NCBI GenBank assembly: GCA_032164245.1
Contig: JAVMKO010000001.1
Coordinates: forward strand, 62,664,892 to 62,728,891
Reading direction: 5' to 3'
DNA length: 64,000 nucleotides
Origin: Sternotherus odoratus
Taxonomy: Eukaryota > Chordata > Testudines > Kinosternidae
In this document: piece by piece, positions 1 through 11,035 of the stretch
Position numbering within the stretch: position 1 is the stretch's first letter
Layout: every line of letters begins with the position of its first letter
Position numbers and translations under genes: made by a program
The notes under the pieces: generated by a model
Database searches by the model: none
What the model saw: the letters and a program-made list of their open reading frames with translations, nothing else
Told to the model about the DNA's origin: nothing

Positions 1-73
1 GATGTAAAATTAATATCCTTAGAAGGTCTGAAAACTAAAATTGTCTAGGCCAGTTGGGCATGATGAGAATGAC

Positions 74-283
74 CTAATCTATGTCACAGCAAATCTTTTG
101 TAGAACCTGCGGTATCAGCAGTATGGAACAAAAAGTGAAATTTCCTGTTTGTCTGGGAGACAAGCAGTCCCAGGATGGTGTTCCCTCCTGGGTGAAGATC
201 TCATTCAGGATGGAGTTGTGTATTTCCCATTCATGATCTATGGAGAAATGTTTACTGAAATTGTCTACCAGAGAGTCCCGCAC
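74..283 (-). pseudogene. DIRS RNase H C-terminal remnant
   Basis: A 69-codon minus-strand segment reads RDSLVDNFSKHFSIDHEWE and then ILNEIFTQEGTPSWDC. This resembles the end of DIRS RNase H domains, where a N.LAD.LSR motif is followed by HEW.L....L..IF..WGTP..D.FAT. It sits directly downstream of the RT remnant in the same orientation. It is fragmentary and not expected to be expressed. Confidence 0.6.
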
Positions 284-797
284 ATGTGGTAGGTATGCTA
301 TTTAGAGAGTTATGTGCTTCCTGATTCACCAGTTCCATAAATTGACTGCTTCTACACCACGAGGAAGGGATTTTGCTCCACTCTGTTTGTTTATGTAGAA
401 AAAAGTCATCATGTTGTCTGACATCTGGATATGGTGAGACTAGTGGAAGGAAGGCATTTCAGGCTATATAGAGTGCGCTGAGCTCTAATTTGCTGACATT
501 AACCCTGGCCTCTCAATGAGCCCAGGTGCCTTGTGCTGTGTGATTGTCCATGCGGGCTCCTCATCTTATGAGGGATACATCTATGATAATGGTCAAGTCA
601 TGTGTGGACATAAGAAAAGGGATTTCCACATGCATTTTTTCTGGGTTCATCCACCAAATAAGAGAAGCTGTGATCTTGGCAGGGATTGTGACTCTGGAAC
701 TCACGTGGTTTCTATCTGATGAGTAAATAGGCCTGCAGGCAATGGAGGGGGAGTCTGGAAAACAGTGTTATCTAGGTACATGAGACCATCTAGAGGC

Positions 798-1522
798 CTA
801 ATAAGAAAAGGCAGACCTTGACCGTGGTCTGAGGGTGACTTGTCCTATCAAGCTGATCACAGCTTGGAATCTTTCTATTGGAAGATAGACCCTTGCTGTA
901 GTTAAATCTAGGGTCACACCTATAAAGTCTAAGGTCTTTGTGGGAGTCAAAGTGGACTTTTCTATGTTGACAGAGATTCCCAAGGAAGGCAGCAGATGAA
1001 ATAGAAATAAAGTTGCAGATTGAACCTCCTTGCTGGATCCATGGCCGACTCTAGCTTTTTTGCCATTCCAAGCAGCAAGAGCACTGAAGAAAATAAATAA
1101 ATAAAGGGCAGCCGGAATGTGCTGCCCCAAGATTGGCCGGAATGCTGCTCCTTATAATGTGCTGCCCCAAGCATGTGCTTCCTCTGCTGGTGCCTAGAGC
1201 CAGCCCTTGCTGGATCTGCCTGTCGGGAGCCAATCGTTGAGATATGGAAAAATGTCAAAGCCAGTTTATCTCATCCAGCCACTTCCAGTATAAAGGCTTT
1301 TGGGAAACCACTGGTTGCTGTAGCTCGTCCAAACAGGATCACCTTGAATTGGAAGTGCTCTTGTCCTACCAGGAACTTGACAAACTTTCCATGGGATAGG
1401 TGCATGTCTAAATGAATAAAGCATCTTTCATATTGAGGACCAAAACCCATAAACCCTCCTCCAGAAAGAGAATTTCCAATGCCATTGTCATCATATGGAA
1501 TTTCTGTTTTTAACAAAGACAT
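798..1522 (-). pseudogene. DIRS reverse transcriptase remnant
   Basis: Two minus-strand reading segments carry RT signatures. At 1271-1522 the protein contains HLDMHLSHGKFVKFLVGQ followed by a HFQFKVILFG stretch, matching the DIRS-type DxKDAYFHI...FLRF..G..HYQF..LPFG region. At 798-1130 it contains LGISVNIEKSTLTPT and DFIGVTLD, matching the LG..VN..KS.L.P...I.FLG..LD region that follows the catalytic YLDD box. The catalytic YLDD itself falls in the broken interval between them (about 1131-1270) and I could not read it intact. The RT would make cDNA of the element; this copy cannot. Confidence 0.65.
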
Positions 1523-3291
1523 TCAGTTAACGTAGCTCAAGAATCAATTGGCATAGAACCATGCTCTGTTCTTGAAAACTAAGAAGTATTATGAGTAGAA
1601 TCCTTTCCCTTGATGTTGAGGTGGCACATGTTCTACAGCTCCTTGCTGAAGTCAAGAATATAGCTTCTTATGGAGAATCTTTTCATGAGAGTGATCCCTG
1701 AAAGGGGTACAGGAATGGGCAGTGACATAAACTTGATCATGCAGCCAGACTGAATGATCTAATACCCATTTGTCTGTCATTACTGCCCTCCTAATGTGAG
1801 TGAAGTGGGAGAAGTGGCTGTCCAAAGTTTGGGGTCATTGTAAGATGGCATTACCAGAGGAACACATTTCTTGTCTGTGGATGTCACAGTCTACATCTCT
1901 GAATGGCTGCTTGTACTACCAGAGAGTTGGGTGCGGGGTGTGGAAATAGTAACTCTACTCCCCTGATTACTATGAAATAACACTTCACAGCCCTCTGTAA
2001 GGGGAGGGCAGAGGAGGCAGAAGTATGACAGATTACTCTGGCTGGTTCCAAAATGGCCTTGTTCACAGGAAGGAGTAGTTGGACTAGAAGGCTACAGAAT
2101 GTCCAAAAGCCTTTGCTAGGAATCTTTTATCTCCTCAGGCTGATCTGGAGTTCAGTCAGCATCCTCTGTAGGATACTGCCTGCGGTCATCAGGTGGGAAT
2201 GGTGAAGATAGGACAATTGCTTCATATGGCAAGGAGAAGGAGACACTTATTGGAACCACTGGTTGTGATGGATCCAGAGTGTGAGATGTACCAATGGTTT
2301 AGACCAGCACTTCCCTGATTATGGTGTACATCACTTACTTCTGGGGATGGGTTGCAACCAGCACAGAGTTTAGTCTGGAGCTCTTAGATGGTGCTAGTAA
2401 ATGCTGATCCCTTGATTTATGCATTGGGACTGATATCAGTACTTACGGATCTGTACTCCTTCACGTCATACTCAAGCTGAGGAGGTTTAAGCAAGCCTAA
2501 ATCCTTAGGACCCTGTGTGAGGACTCACAAAACTTGGAGAGAATAGGCGAGAGATCCTATATTCTAGGAGCAGGTTTTGAAGAGGATCTGTCCTTGTGCT
2601 TGTGAGAGTGCTCCTTGTAGTCAATAAAATACATCCGGCATATTTAGGATACAGATATGAAATAAATATTCATTAATGTTGTAACACAGAGCCTACATAC
2701 TCATGCCTATAATATATTTAGCCTAGCCAAACAAAGCCTGAGACCTAAAGATGGATTTACATGAGTAGCTAACCAATGAGTGACCCTATGTCACAAGATG
2801 AAACAGTTATAGTAGAAGAGGTGTTAACTGCTGATACTTAGAGAAATATATTTTGCAAGGTACCAGTTAAAGCTGGTTAGAGTATTTCAGGGAATTTTGC
2901 AGACATAGGTGTCAGCAATGTTATTATGGTGACTGAATGATGTGAATGTTAATAAGCATAAGGGGAACAAACAAGTCAGCCTACAAAAAATGGGGCACTC
3001 CAAAAATGTGTGGAAGTTCAACTAAAGAAAAAGGTTTGAAACCTTCATAAATATGTATGAACTCTAGTGAGTGTCAGCGTAATATTTTATAATAGATGTT
3101 GCCTGGCCTGTGTGTCTTGGGAGATGCCAGGACAACACTGACTGATGGTGATGATGACAATGAGGAAGACATGACCGACGCCTTTGCTCTTGTGAAAAAC
3201 CCTATGAAGGGCTTCTTTGGGCTTAGTAGTTGTAGTCTCAGCTCCTGAGCACATGCTTAGAGGGGCCCTGCCCATCAACTGAGTCCAGTCT

Positions 3292-4096
3292 TCTAAAGAG
3301 TGGGTACCCCAGTCTCTGTGCTCTTGAGTATAGGGAAAGGGACTCTTTATAGCCAGACCAAATAACTCCAAGCTGCTCCCCAGCTTAAGTTATGTCTTTC
3401 TCCCCAACACCCCCACTTTACCAGCTGGTAAATTGGGGTGCCGCTGCCACCACTCAGTATTCACCCCAAGACTATGGGGTAGGGAACCTTGCCTCCCCCC
3501 CGAGAGTAACCCTCCCGACCCCTCCCTTCTGTCTGGGAGATAAAAACCACACCGAGACTTCACTCCAGCGTCCCTTCAACCTAAGAGACATAATCCTCTT
3601 CCCCCCTCCCTTTCCAACCTGAAAGCAGAAAGAGACTTAGACACAGCCCTCACTCACCCTGAGTTGCCCCATCCAAAGCTAGGATTCCTTTATGAGAAGA
3701 ACCAAACCTTTTTATAACTAAAAAGATTTAATAAAGACAATAGAATACAGCATACAATTAAGACACTACACAGGTACAGAATTCTTTAACCTCACTCTTC
3801 TTGCATAACAAACTTCTCACCCTTTCCTTGCTAAATACACAGAAAGAGGCACCAAGGTCAAATGCAAGGCTTTTATGCAGGATACAATTCTTACTTACAG
3901 TTTTAGCTAGTATGAAGACATATTAAGAAAGGACAAGATGGATGATCCATAGTTGGACCAAAGGGGTCTGAGTCAATTCAAAGCCCAAATTGACCTAACT
4001 TTTACTTCCTGGTCTCTCTGGGTCTAGCCAGACTGCTCTGACGACACTGCCTTCTCAGATAACATTAACCCTCTCCAGCACTTTACACTTATGACA
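3292..4096 (-). mobile_element. Solo LTR, family A, minus orientation
   Basis: On the minus strand the element starts with TGTCATAAGTG at 4096. Matching 5-bp target duplications AGTCT flank it at 3287-3291 and 4097-4101. Its sequence matches, as reverse complement, the LTR at 7719-8530: shared stretches include ACCCCAAGACTATGGGGT and a TTTAATAAAGA polyadenylation-like region. The distal end (TCTAAAGAG...) has drifted from the expected TGTAAGAG. No internal retroviral or Gypsy sequence is attached, so recombination between two LTRs probably removed it. ERV versus Gypsy origin cannot be told from the LTR alone. Confidence 0.75.
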
Positions 4097-4101
4097 AGTC
4101 T

Positions 4102-5250
4102 ACAGGGAGGCCCTGATCTGATTGGCATCTCTTGGATGTCTCCGTGAAAAGCTTCCCTCGTCAGAGCTCTCAACCCTCACGTTTGGGTATGGAAGGATAC
4201 TGCACCTAGAAAAGAAGTGAGCCTTACTAAGGCATTAAAGGCAGCTCTGGTGTTCATCAGTCACTGAGAAGGACAGGAGGCAGGAGAGGTAGTTTTTGAA
4301 CCTTGGGACTCTGGGCATAGTCCTTCTCTGTGGAGCAAAAACTCCCCATGATGGGGAAAAACTAAACTATTCTAATTATATTAAATACTAAAATACCAAT
4401 ACGAGCTAGGAAAAATACTAAAAAACTACTTACGATGTCGATATTTATAGATTGAAAAAGATGAAGGTAGTTGTGGACACAGAGGATTTCAACTCAGGCC
4501 ATGCGTCGGCAAGAAGGAACTAGAGAGGCATCAGTCCAGGCCACCCCTTATGTCCTCAGTTCAGAGCATAAGCAGAACAGGTGTACATATGTGGATCAAT
4601 AGACACTTCTTACTAGAAACCTCTGATCTCGGGCACATGGAAAAATGGAAATATTTGTTCTATTTGTATAGGGACCAGCACTTGAAGAAGCACTGCAAAC
4701 AAAAACAACCAACCTTCCCTCCCCCATCCCAAAAAAACAAGAAGCTTTCATGTTGTGAAACCCTTAATATTATACCAGACAGAAATACACCACAAAATAT
4801 GTGAGATTTATATGCTCTTCAGGGCAGGGTTTAGAAAGCACATACCATACAGTGCGTGTTACTGTTATTTGAATTCAGTGGGTCTCAGCTTGTGTGCAGC
4901 AGCCCATCTGCATGTTGTAAATTGCAGAAACAGGGCGTAAATAAATAAAATAATAGCAGGTGTTCGTTTTCTTTGTCTTCTCTTTTTCCTGGAGTAAGAG
5001 GCAGCCATCTCATACATTCCATTCAACAGAGGCCTCCAATATGTAATTAGAACCCCACTGGCAGTCTTTTTGTTTCATTGCAATGAACAATTTGAAGAAT
5101 CAGACTTACTCAACCAGATTCAATTTCAGCAGTACTCTCCTAAGAGTTTGTTACATTTTGTGATTTATGGTTCAAGTAATCTGTCACAGTTACTTCAGTA
5201 CAGTACTTCAATACCAACTATAGCTCTAATCCCACACAGAGTTCTTTACA
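4102..5250. other. Intronic sequence, nothing recognised
   Basis: AT-rich with short open frames only. I saw no coding, RNA or repeat signature that I can name. Confidence 0.4.
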
Positions 5251-5259
5251 TATCTATAT

Positions 5260-5497
5260 TACCTTTATGGTGCCCATTATCATAGTATTTGAGCATTTCA
5301 CAGTCATTAATGTATTTATCCTTACAACACCCCAGTGAAATGGGGCTGTACAATTATTTCCATTTTTACTGATGTGGAGCTGAGGCACAGAAAAGCTAAG
5401 TAACTTGCCCAAGGTTACACAGGCAATCTGGCAAAGCAGGAACTGTAACAAAGGTCTCTCAAGTCATAGGGTAGTGCCTAACCACTAGACCATTCTT
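5260..5497 (-). repeat. MIR-type (CORE-SINE) element, antisense
   Basis: The plus strand reads GCTGAGGCACAGAAAAGCTAAGT and continues with AACTTGCCCAAGGTTACACAGG, ending near AACCACTAGACCA, the hallmark of the MIR core region read from its complement. It is diverged, as expected for an ancient SINE. Confidence 0.75.
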
Positions 5498-6076
5498 CTT
5501 CTAGTATCTTTCTTCCACTAGGATGCAGGGGGCCACTTACGAAGTCCACTGAAAGCTCCTTTTAAGATCAAGGACTAAGTGACTACAACAAATCATCTGT
5601 GTTTTAATGTCATTTTAAACATGAGTTTCTTGCAGATTAAATAAGATTCTGCTTTTATTCTGAGCCTCTTCTAAATCCAAATCTCAGATTTTCTAGGTTA
5701 TAGATTTGTTTGGATCCATTTTACCTATAGATATGAGAACTCAAACTCTGTATTCAGTGGATTCACTCGGGACTGGGTGAGTAAGAGAATGCCATTTTCT
5801 TGCCAATACAGTTGTAAACAGTTACAAAAGACCAACGTTAAAACAGCCAAACAAACACCTATTATTTCTGTCCTTTCTGAACACTGAAAAGCACAAAGTC
5901 ATTGATCAGTTTTCTCAAAAATATAAAAATTATGAGCAGGCAGGCAAACCTATGAAGGATGCAGCTGACTACTCTGACTTTCAAGGGAATTTACCTGTCT
6001 CAATGAAATATTTGGGACCAAATTCATCATGAGTTACATTTTAGTATAAGAATCAGAGAGGTAGCCGTGTTAGTCT

Positions 6077-7399
6077 GTGGTTGCTGAGCTCTGTGACTTT
6101 ATCCTCACACACAACTATTTCAAATTTGGTGACAATATATATCTCCAGACCAGTGGCACTGCTATGGGCACCCGCATGGCCCCACAGTATGCCAACAACT
6201 TTATGGCTGACCTGGAACAACACTTCCTCAACTCTCGTCCACTCACACCCCTTCTCTATCTACGCTACATTGATGACATCTTCATCATCTGGACCCATGG
6301 GAAAGAAAGTCTGGAAGAATTCCACCATGACTTCAACAGCTTCCACCCCAACATCCACCTCAGCCTGGACCAGTCGACACAGGAAGTCCACTTCCTAGAC
6401 ACCACAGTGCAAATTAATGACGGCCACATCGACACCACCCTATACCGAAAACCTACCGACAGCTATGCCTACCTTCATGCCACCAGCTTCCATCCCGGAC
6501 ATACCACACGATCCATTGTCTACAGCCAAGCACTGAGGTACAATCGGATTTGCTCCAATCCCTCAGACAGAGACCAACACCTACGAGATCTTCACCAAGC
6601 TTTCTCAAAACTACAATACCCGCACAAGGAAATAAGGACACAGATCAACAGAACCAGACATGTACCCAGAAGCCTGCTTCTGAAGACAAGCCCAAGAAAG
6701 AAAACAACAGAACACCACTGGCCATCACCTACAGTCCTCAGTTAAAACCTCTGCAACGCATCATCAGTGACCTACAACCCATCCTGGACAATAATCCCTC
6801 ACTTTCACAGGCCTTGGGAGGAAGGCCAGTCCTGGCACACAGACAACCTGCCAACCTTAAACAGATTCTCACCAGCAACAGCACACTGCACCACAATAAC
6901 TCCAACTCAGGAACCAATCCATGCAACAAACCTCAATGCCAACTCTGCCCACATATGTACACCAGCAACACCATCAAACCATACCATGACTGGTTCATTC
7001 ACCTGCACATAAACCAATGCCATATATGCCATTATATGCCACCAGTGTCCCTCTGCTATGTACATCGGCCAAACTGGACAGTCCCTACGAAAAAGGATAA
7101 ATGCACACAAATCAGATATTAGGAATGGCAATATACAAAAACCTGTAGGAAAACACTTCAACCTGCCTGGACACACAATTACAGATTTAAAAGTCACCAT
7201 ACTGCAGCAAAAAAACTTCAAGTCCAGACTGAAAAGGGAAACTGCAGAGCTACAATTCATTTGCAAATTTAACACAAACAATCTAGGACTGAACAAAGAC
7301 CTTCAATGGCTTGCTAATTACAAAAATAGCTTCTCCTCTCTCCATGTTCACACCCCCCCCCCCCATTCAACTGCCAGAAGAATAACCCACCCTCCCTGA
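6077..7399 (+). pseudogene. Penelope RT plus GIY-YIG endonuclease, frameshifted
   Basis: The first segment (6077-6745) has the RT motif-B-like SGTAMGTRMAP and the catalytic YIDD box (YLRYIDDIFIIW), followed by the typical DTTLYRKPTDSYAYLH stretch. The middle segment (in the 6550-7122 frame) has the linker with CNKPQCQLCPH cysteines. The last (7058-7399) has MYIGQTGQSLRKRINAHK, the GIY-YIG core with its conserved arginine, and KPVGKHFNLPGH. Compared with copy 2, a single base is missing near 6682, which shifts the frame; small indels at about 6980-7040 return it. RT motif A and everything upstream are absent. The reading segments are otherwise long, so the copy is fairly young, but it is not functional. 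Confidence 0.85.
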
Positions 7400-7502
7400 T
7401 GGGAGATAACAAGCTGGTTCAGCCTAATTGGACTAACCTTGTTACCTCCCACCTGGTTCTTGCCTACTTTTCTATACCTGCCTCTGGACACTTCCACTGC
7501 TT

Positions 7503-7545
7503 GCATCCGACGAAGTGGGTATTAGCCCACGAAAGCTTATGCTTC
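7503..7545 (+). ncRNA. Hammerhead-like fold at Penelope 3' end, copy 1
   Basis: The order is a CCGACGA core, a hairpin GTGGG-TATTAG-CCCAC, GAAA, then AGC-TTAT-GCT. This parallels hammerhead core CUGANGA, helix II, GAAA and a short helix III followed by a UH cleavage site (here T then T). Deviations: C instead of the invariant U at core position 4, an extra A before helix II, and little pairing for helix I. An alternative outer stem GCAT/ATGC also exists. Hammerhead ribozymes are known in Penelope elements of other animals; activity here is unproven and this copy is probably inactive. Confidence 0.4.
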
Positions 7546-7718
7546 AAAACTTTATATTTTGGTATAAGTGGTAACATAATTCTATGTCAATCTGGAATTC
7601 AGTGGATATTCAAAATGTGTATAATATGCATACCAAAGAAGAAATTTATCTGAAGAAGTAACTAGTAGGTCTGTTATCTGGCGACACACCCAACTGTTCT
7701 GTTTCCTGTTTACACCCC

Positions 7719-8530
7719 TGTCATAAGTGTGAAGTGCTTTGAAGTTTCTGTTTTACCTGTATGGGGTTAACTGAACCTGAGAGGGAATGACTTAAGAGCT
7801 CCCTTTCCACGAGACGGGGGGGGAGGATTTTAGTTTCAGTTCTCCTCTGTCCCGGCTATGGGCATCTCCCCAACTCTTCTTTCCAGCTATGAAGGATCCT
7901 TTTCTCCTTTTCCTTCCTATATCCATAAGTTAGGGGAACTGTAAGTAGAATTGTACCTGTATAAACTTTGCATCTGATCTCTGGTGTCTCTGGACTGTAA
8001 CGTTTAGCAGAGAGAGAGAGAGAGAGTGGAATCTCCGGGGAGGAGCTAGGCTGGTTTATGCAAGAAGACTCAGAATAGAAAGCTTTATATCTGTGAAGTT
8101 GTATTAAGTGTATGCTTTGTTTTCTTTTCTTTTCTTTATTAAACCTTTTTTGTTATAACAAGTGTTTGGTTATTTCCTTAAAGTTGTCTTAGCTTTGGAT
8201 TAGACCCAGTTCCCAGGAAAGCGGGGGTGGATCTGTGTATCTGAGTCTCTCTCCTGAGAGCAGGGGGGAGAAGTGGGGGCTGGAAGCCTGAGTTCTTTTC
8301 TCTCTCAAGTGGTTTAAGGGAGAGAGAGGGGGGTGTCAAGGTACCCCACCCCATAGTCTTGGGGTGATTACTGAGTGATGGCAGCTGGATCCAATCCCCA
8401 ACTGTAGAGTTTGGGTTTGGGGGAAAAAATAATTTAGGCTGAGGAAGTAGCTTACAGTTATTTGGTCTTGCATATAAGAGACCCTCCTCTTTACCCTAGT
8501 GTACAGAGTGAAGGGAAAGACTCTCTTACA
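7719..8530 (+). mobile_element. Solo LTR, family A, plus orientation
   Basis: It starts TGTCATAAGTG and ends CTCTCTTACA with TG...CA termini. Perfect 5-bp target duplications ACCCC lie at 7714-7718 and 8531-8535. A CTTTATTAAACC stretch (about 8134-8145) fits the poly(A) region, followed by a T-rich part. The reverse complement is clearly related to 3292-4096. No internal coding sequence remains, so it is a solo LTR. Confidence 0.85.
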
Positions 8531-8535
8531 ACCCC

Positions 8536-9762
8536 TTTTCTGTTCTATGGGTAAATGTCACTTATTTTACACCTCCAATGAATGCCAAATTGGTGCAATT
8601 ACCGTGTTTCACCACTTACACCCTTACCTGCATCCATGACTCATTTACATTACTGTGTCAATTACTGATTAATTTGTACTACAGCCTGTCAAGGGAATTG
8701 CACTCCATATAGCCTTTATAATACACTGGCTTTAAGCAGCCACTTAAACCGTAAACTGGAACGCCAAAATTTTTTTCCACTTTTACAGCATAATGCAAAA
8801 ATTTTGAGTGAGCGATGAAATTTTGCCTAAAGACAAATAAATTAATGAAGATTTTTAAATCAGCATAAAGACTTCTTTCCCTGATAAATTCCCGCTTTAA
8901 CAAAATGTTGCTAATAAACACATAAAATCTAATTTACTTGTATCTAAGCATATGTGAAATGAGAAGTAATATTTTCAGCTATGTCTAACACTCACACTCA
9001 CATTTGAATTTCAATATCTAAAACCATAAAATGCCTATCCCACGTGGTAGCTGCCCTTGACAAACATTAAAAATGAAACCCATCGAAGCATACAAATCCA
9101 TACGAACAGCAATAACAAAGCATTAGCAAACCGGCAACCATTCTCTGCATAAGAGAAGCCTGGCCACCACACTGATATTTTTCCATCTCAGCTCTCACAA
9201 AACCTTAATCTTGGCCAATGAAGCCCTGCCAAATCTCAACCATCCCCAAAACCCTATTCAGGCAGATGGGCTTTGCAGCACTTCTTAAACACCAACAAAC
9301 TTGGGTTATTTTGGATGGTGGAGGTGTGGAAAGGGAATTCCCAAGTCAGGGGCACTTTCTGGACAATGCCTTGCCAGCAGCTCCCTCTTTTATACCAAAT
9401 AAGCTCCAGATGAAGCAGTGCTGCTGATCTCATTTGCAGAACTACTGCATGGAGTGAGAGGTGCTCTCTCAGGTAGGCAGGTCTCAAGATACTTATAAGA
9501 CCATCACCTTAAATTCCACATGGGAACCAACAAATGAAGTAATTTACCCCTGGTGAGATACATAATCTAGTAAGCAGGCCATCAACCAGCTTCAGTTTCA
9601 CTGCAACGGTCTAAGTGTGAAGTAACAAAGGCATATGATGATGATGAAAGTCACATCTAAGAGAAAGGGTCACAAACTGAAGACCAGAAGCAAGTGGCAA
9701 AAAATAAGACTACTGCTCGATTAGACAGCAGCAGTTGAGAATCTAACAAGATGCATAAAGAG
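8536..9762. other. Intronic sequence, nothing recognised
   Basis: AT-rich and without long reading frames, splice-bounded coding segments or clear repeat termini. Confidence 0.4.
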
Positions 9763-10062
9763 TTAATGTCTTACAAATAGAACATACACCTCTATCAAAG
9801 AGACTGATACAGTCCTTACCATACTCCTCCATGTTCTTTCTCCAGACTTGTATGGGGCATGTCTGCCTTTCTTAAAGAAAGTATTGACAATCTCCACCAG
9901 CAAAGAATCTAGCATTCCCCAATAACCTTCACCAGGATGAGGGACAAAGATCAAAGCACAGGTTGTAGAACTAAGTTCTCCTACTGCATACAGAATCACA
10001 GCAAACACCACTTGCGGATAAATCATAGTTATCATCCCCTCCGGTTCCTGCTCCACTTCCAT
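9763..10062 (-). other. Unrecognised 99-codon reading frame
   Basis: The frame starts MEVEQEPEGMITM, has a hydrophobic stretch VVFAVILYAVGEL at about residues 18-30, and a basic tail (KKGRHAPYKSGERTWR). I do not recognise it. It ends 22 bp before a Harbinger-like MITE, so it may be a piece of a larger transposon or a chance frame. There is no visible splice context joining it to PPFIA2. Treat it as probably non-coding. Confidence 0.2.
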
Positions 10063-10083
10063 GGATGTAATAGCTTCACCTTT

Positions 10084-10349
10084 GGGCTTGGCTAGATGAA
10101 CAGTTACTGCACAGGAAGCTTGGGTATACCTCTACAGTGCATCAGCATGCTGCACTCTAACTGTACACACAGGCCCTGTTGCCACACATTAAAAGGTCTC
10201 TCATGCACATCGACCTACTCGAGCCACACTAAGGAAATTTTACTGCACAACAGCAGGGTTCACATGGAGAGTTAATGCATAGCACGTCAGCATGCTGTAG
10301 TAGATGCACCCCGGCTTACTACACACTAACTGCTCAACTACACAAGCCC
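10084..10349. mobile_element. PIF/Harbinger-like MITE
   Basis: Left end GGGCTTGGCTAGATGAACAG and right end (reverse complement) GGGCTTGTGTAGTTGAGCAG form long inverted terminal repeats that continue to a shared CAGCATGC. The flanks are TTT on the left and TAA on the right, compatible with a decayed TWA target duplication. There is no transposase; it would have moved with an enzyme supplied elsewhere. Confidence 0.65.
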
Positions 10350-10569
10350 TAAATCTGAGTATTTTCCCAGCCGAACAAGATAGTTTTACTCAAATCAGCC
10401 CTTGGGAGAAGACAGTCTGGATTAAACAGACTATCCACCTCTTGAAATAAACTTGCTGTTTGGGAGAAATCTGCCGTTTGGCATGCAGATGCCATGATGG
10501 AGACAGAGTTTTCTCTTTGTTTTTGTACACCTACAACATAAGGCCGCACTGAAGCATGGGACCAAGGGG

Positions 10570-11035
10570 TTTGGAGTGCAGGAGGAAGCTCTGTGCTGGG
10601 GCAGGGGTTTGGTGTGTCAGGGAGGGTGAGGGGTGGAGGCTCCGGGTGACACTTACCTCAGGTGGGTCCCAGGAAGTGGCATCATATCCCTCCAATTCCT
10701 AGGCAGCCGGGGGCTCTGCGCGCTGCCCCCGCCTGCAGGCACCGTCCCCTCAGCTCCCATTGGCTGTGGTTCCTGGACAATGGGAACTGCAGAGCCAGCG
10801 CTTGGGATGGGGACAGCGCACAGAGCCCCGCAAGGCCACCCTTATGCTTAGGAGCTGGAGGGAGATGCTGGCAGCTTCCTGGGACCAGCGAGGAGCCGGC
10901 TAGGGAGCCTGCCAGCCCCACGCCATCCAGACTTTTAATGGCCCGGTCTTCAGTGCTGACCGGAGTTGCAGGGGTCCCTTCTCAACTGGTGTTCTAGTTG
11001 TAAACCAGACACCTGGCAACCGTAGGCTGGAGTCT
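10570..11035 (-). repeat. GC-rich fold-back repeat
   Basis: The right end, read on the minus strand, begins GGTTGCCAGGTGTCTGG. The body then forms a large imperfect hairpin: GGGGCTCTGCGCGCTG...CTCCCATTGGC on one arm and ACAATGGGA...CAGCGCACAGAGCCCC on the other (about 10708-10830). I remember this arrangement as a common turtle GC-rich repeat but cannot name its class. Overlapping reading frames here are a by-product of GC content. Confidence 0.5.

Larger units (their letters stand above)
1..2650 (-). mobile_element. Degraded DIRS-type tyrosine-recombinase retrotransposon, cut by left edge
   Basis: On the minus strand this block reads, right to left, as remains of a DIRS pol region. There is a gag-like stretch around 2100-2330 (acidic, proline-rich, many stops), then a reverse transcriptase core (about 798-1522), then an RNase H end (74-283). 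DIRS elements copy themselves by reverse transcription and integrate with a tyrosine recombinase; that domain would lie beyond position 1. Many stops and frameshifts mark it as dead. The right boundary is uncertain, since I saw no clear terminal repeat, and 2650 is an estimate. A Ty3/Gypsy element is the main alternative, but the RT-RNase H wording fits DIRS better. Confidence 0.65.
6052..7560 (+). mobile_element. Penelope-like element copy 1 (5'-truncated)
   Basis: The copy opens with GAGGTAGCCGTGTTAGTCTG, which is the reverse complement of the usual 3' end of this turtle family, then enters the RT body in its middle. It continues through a Cys-rich linker and a GIY-YIG endonuclease to the 3' end GCATCCGACGAAGTGGG...AGCTTATGCT. 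Penelope-like elements are retrotransposons with a telomerase-related RT and usually a GIY-YIG nuclease. An inverted piece of the terminus at the 5' end is typical of their insertions. It lies between two inverted solo LTRs. Confidence 0.85.

Noticed and set aside
3292..8530. A full provirus with two LTRs
   Set aside because: The two LTRs are in opposite orientation, each has its own target duplication, and the sequence between them is a Penelope element and unique DNA.
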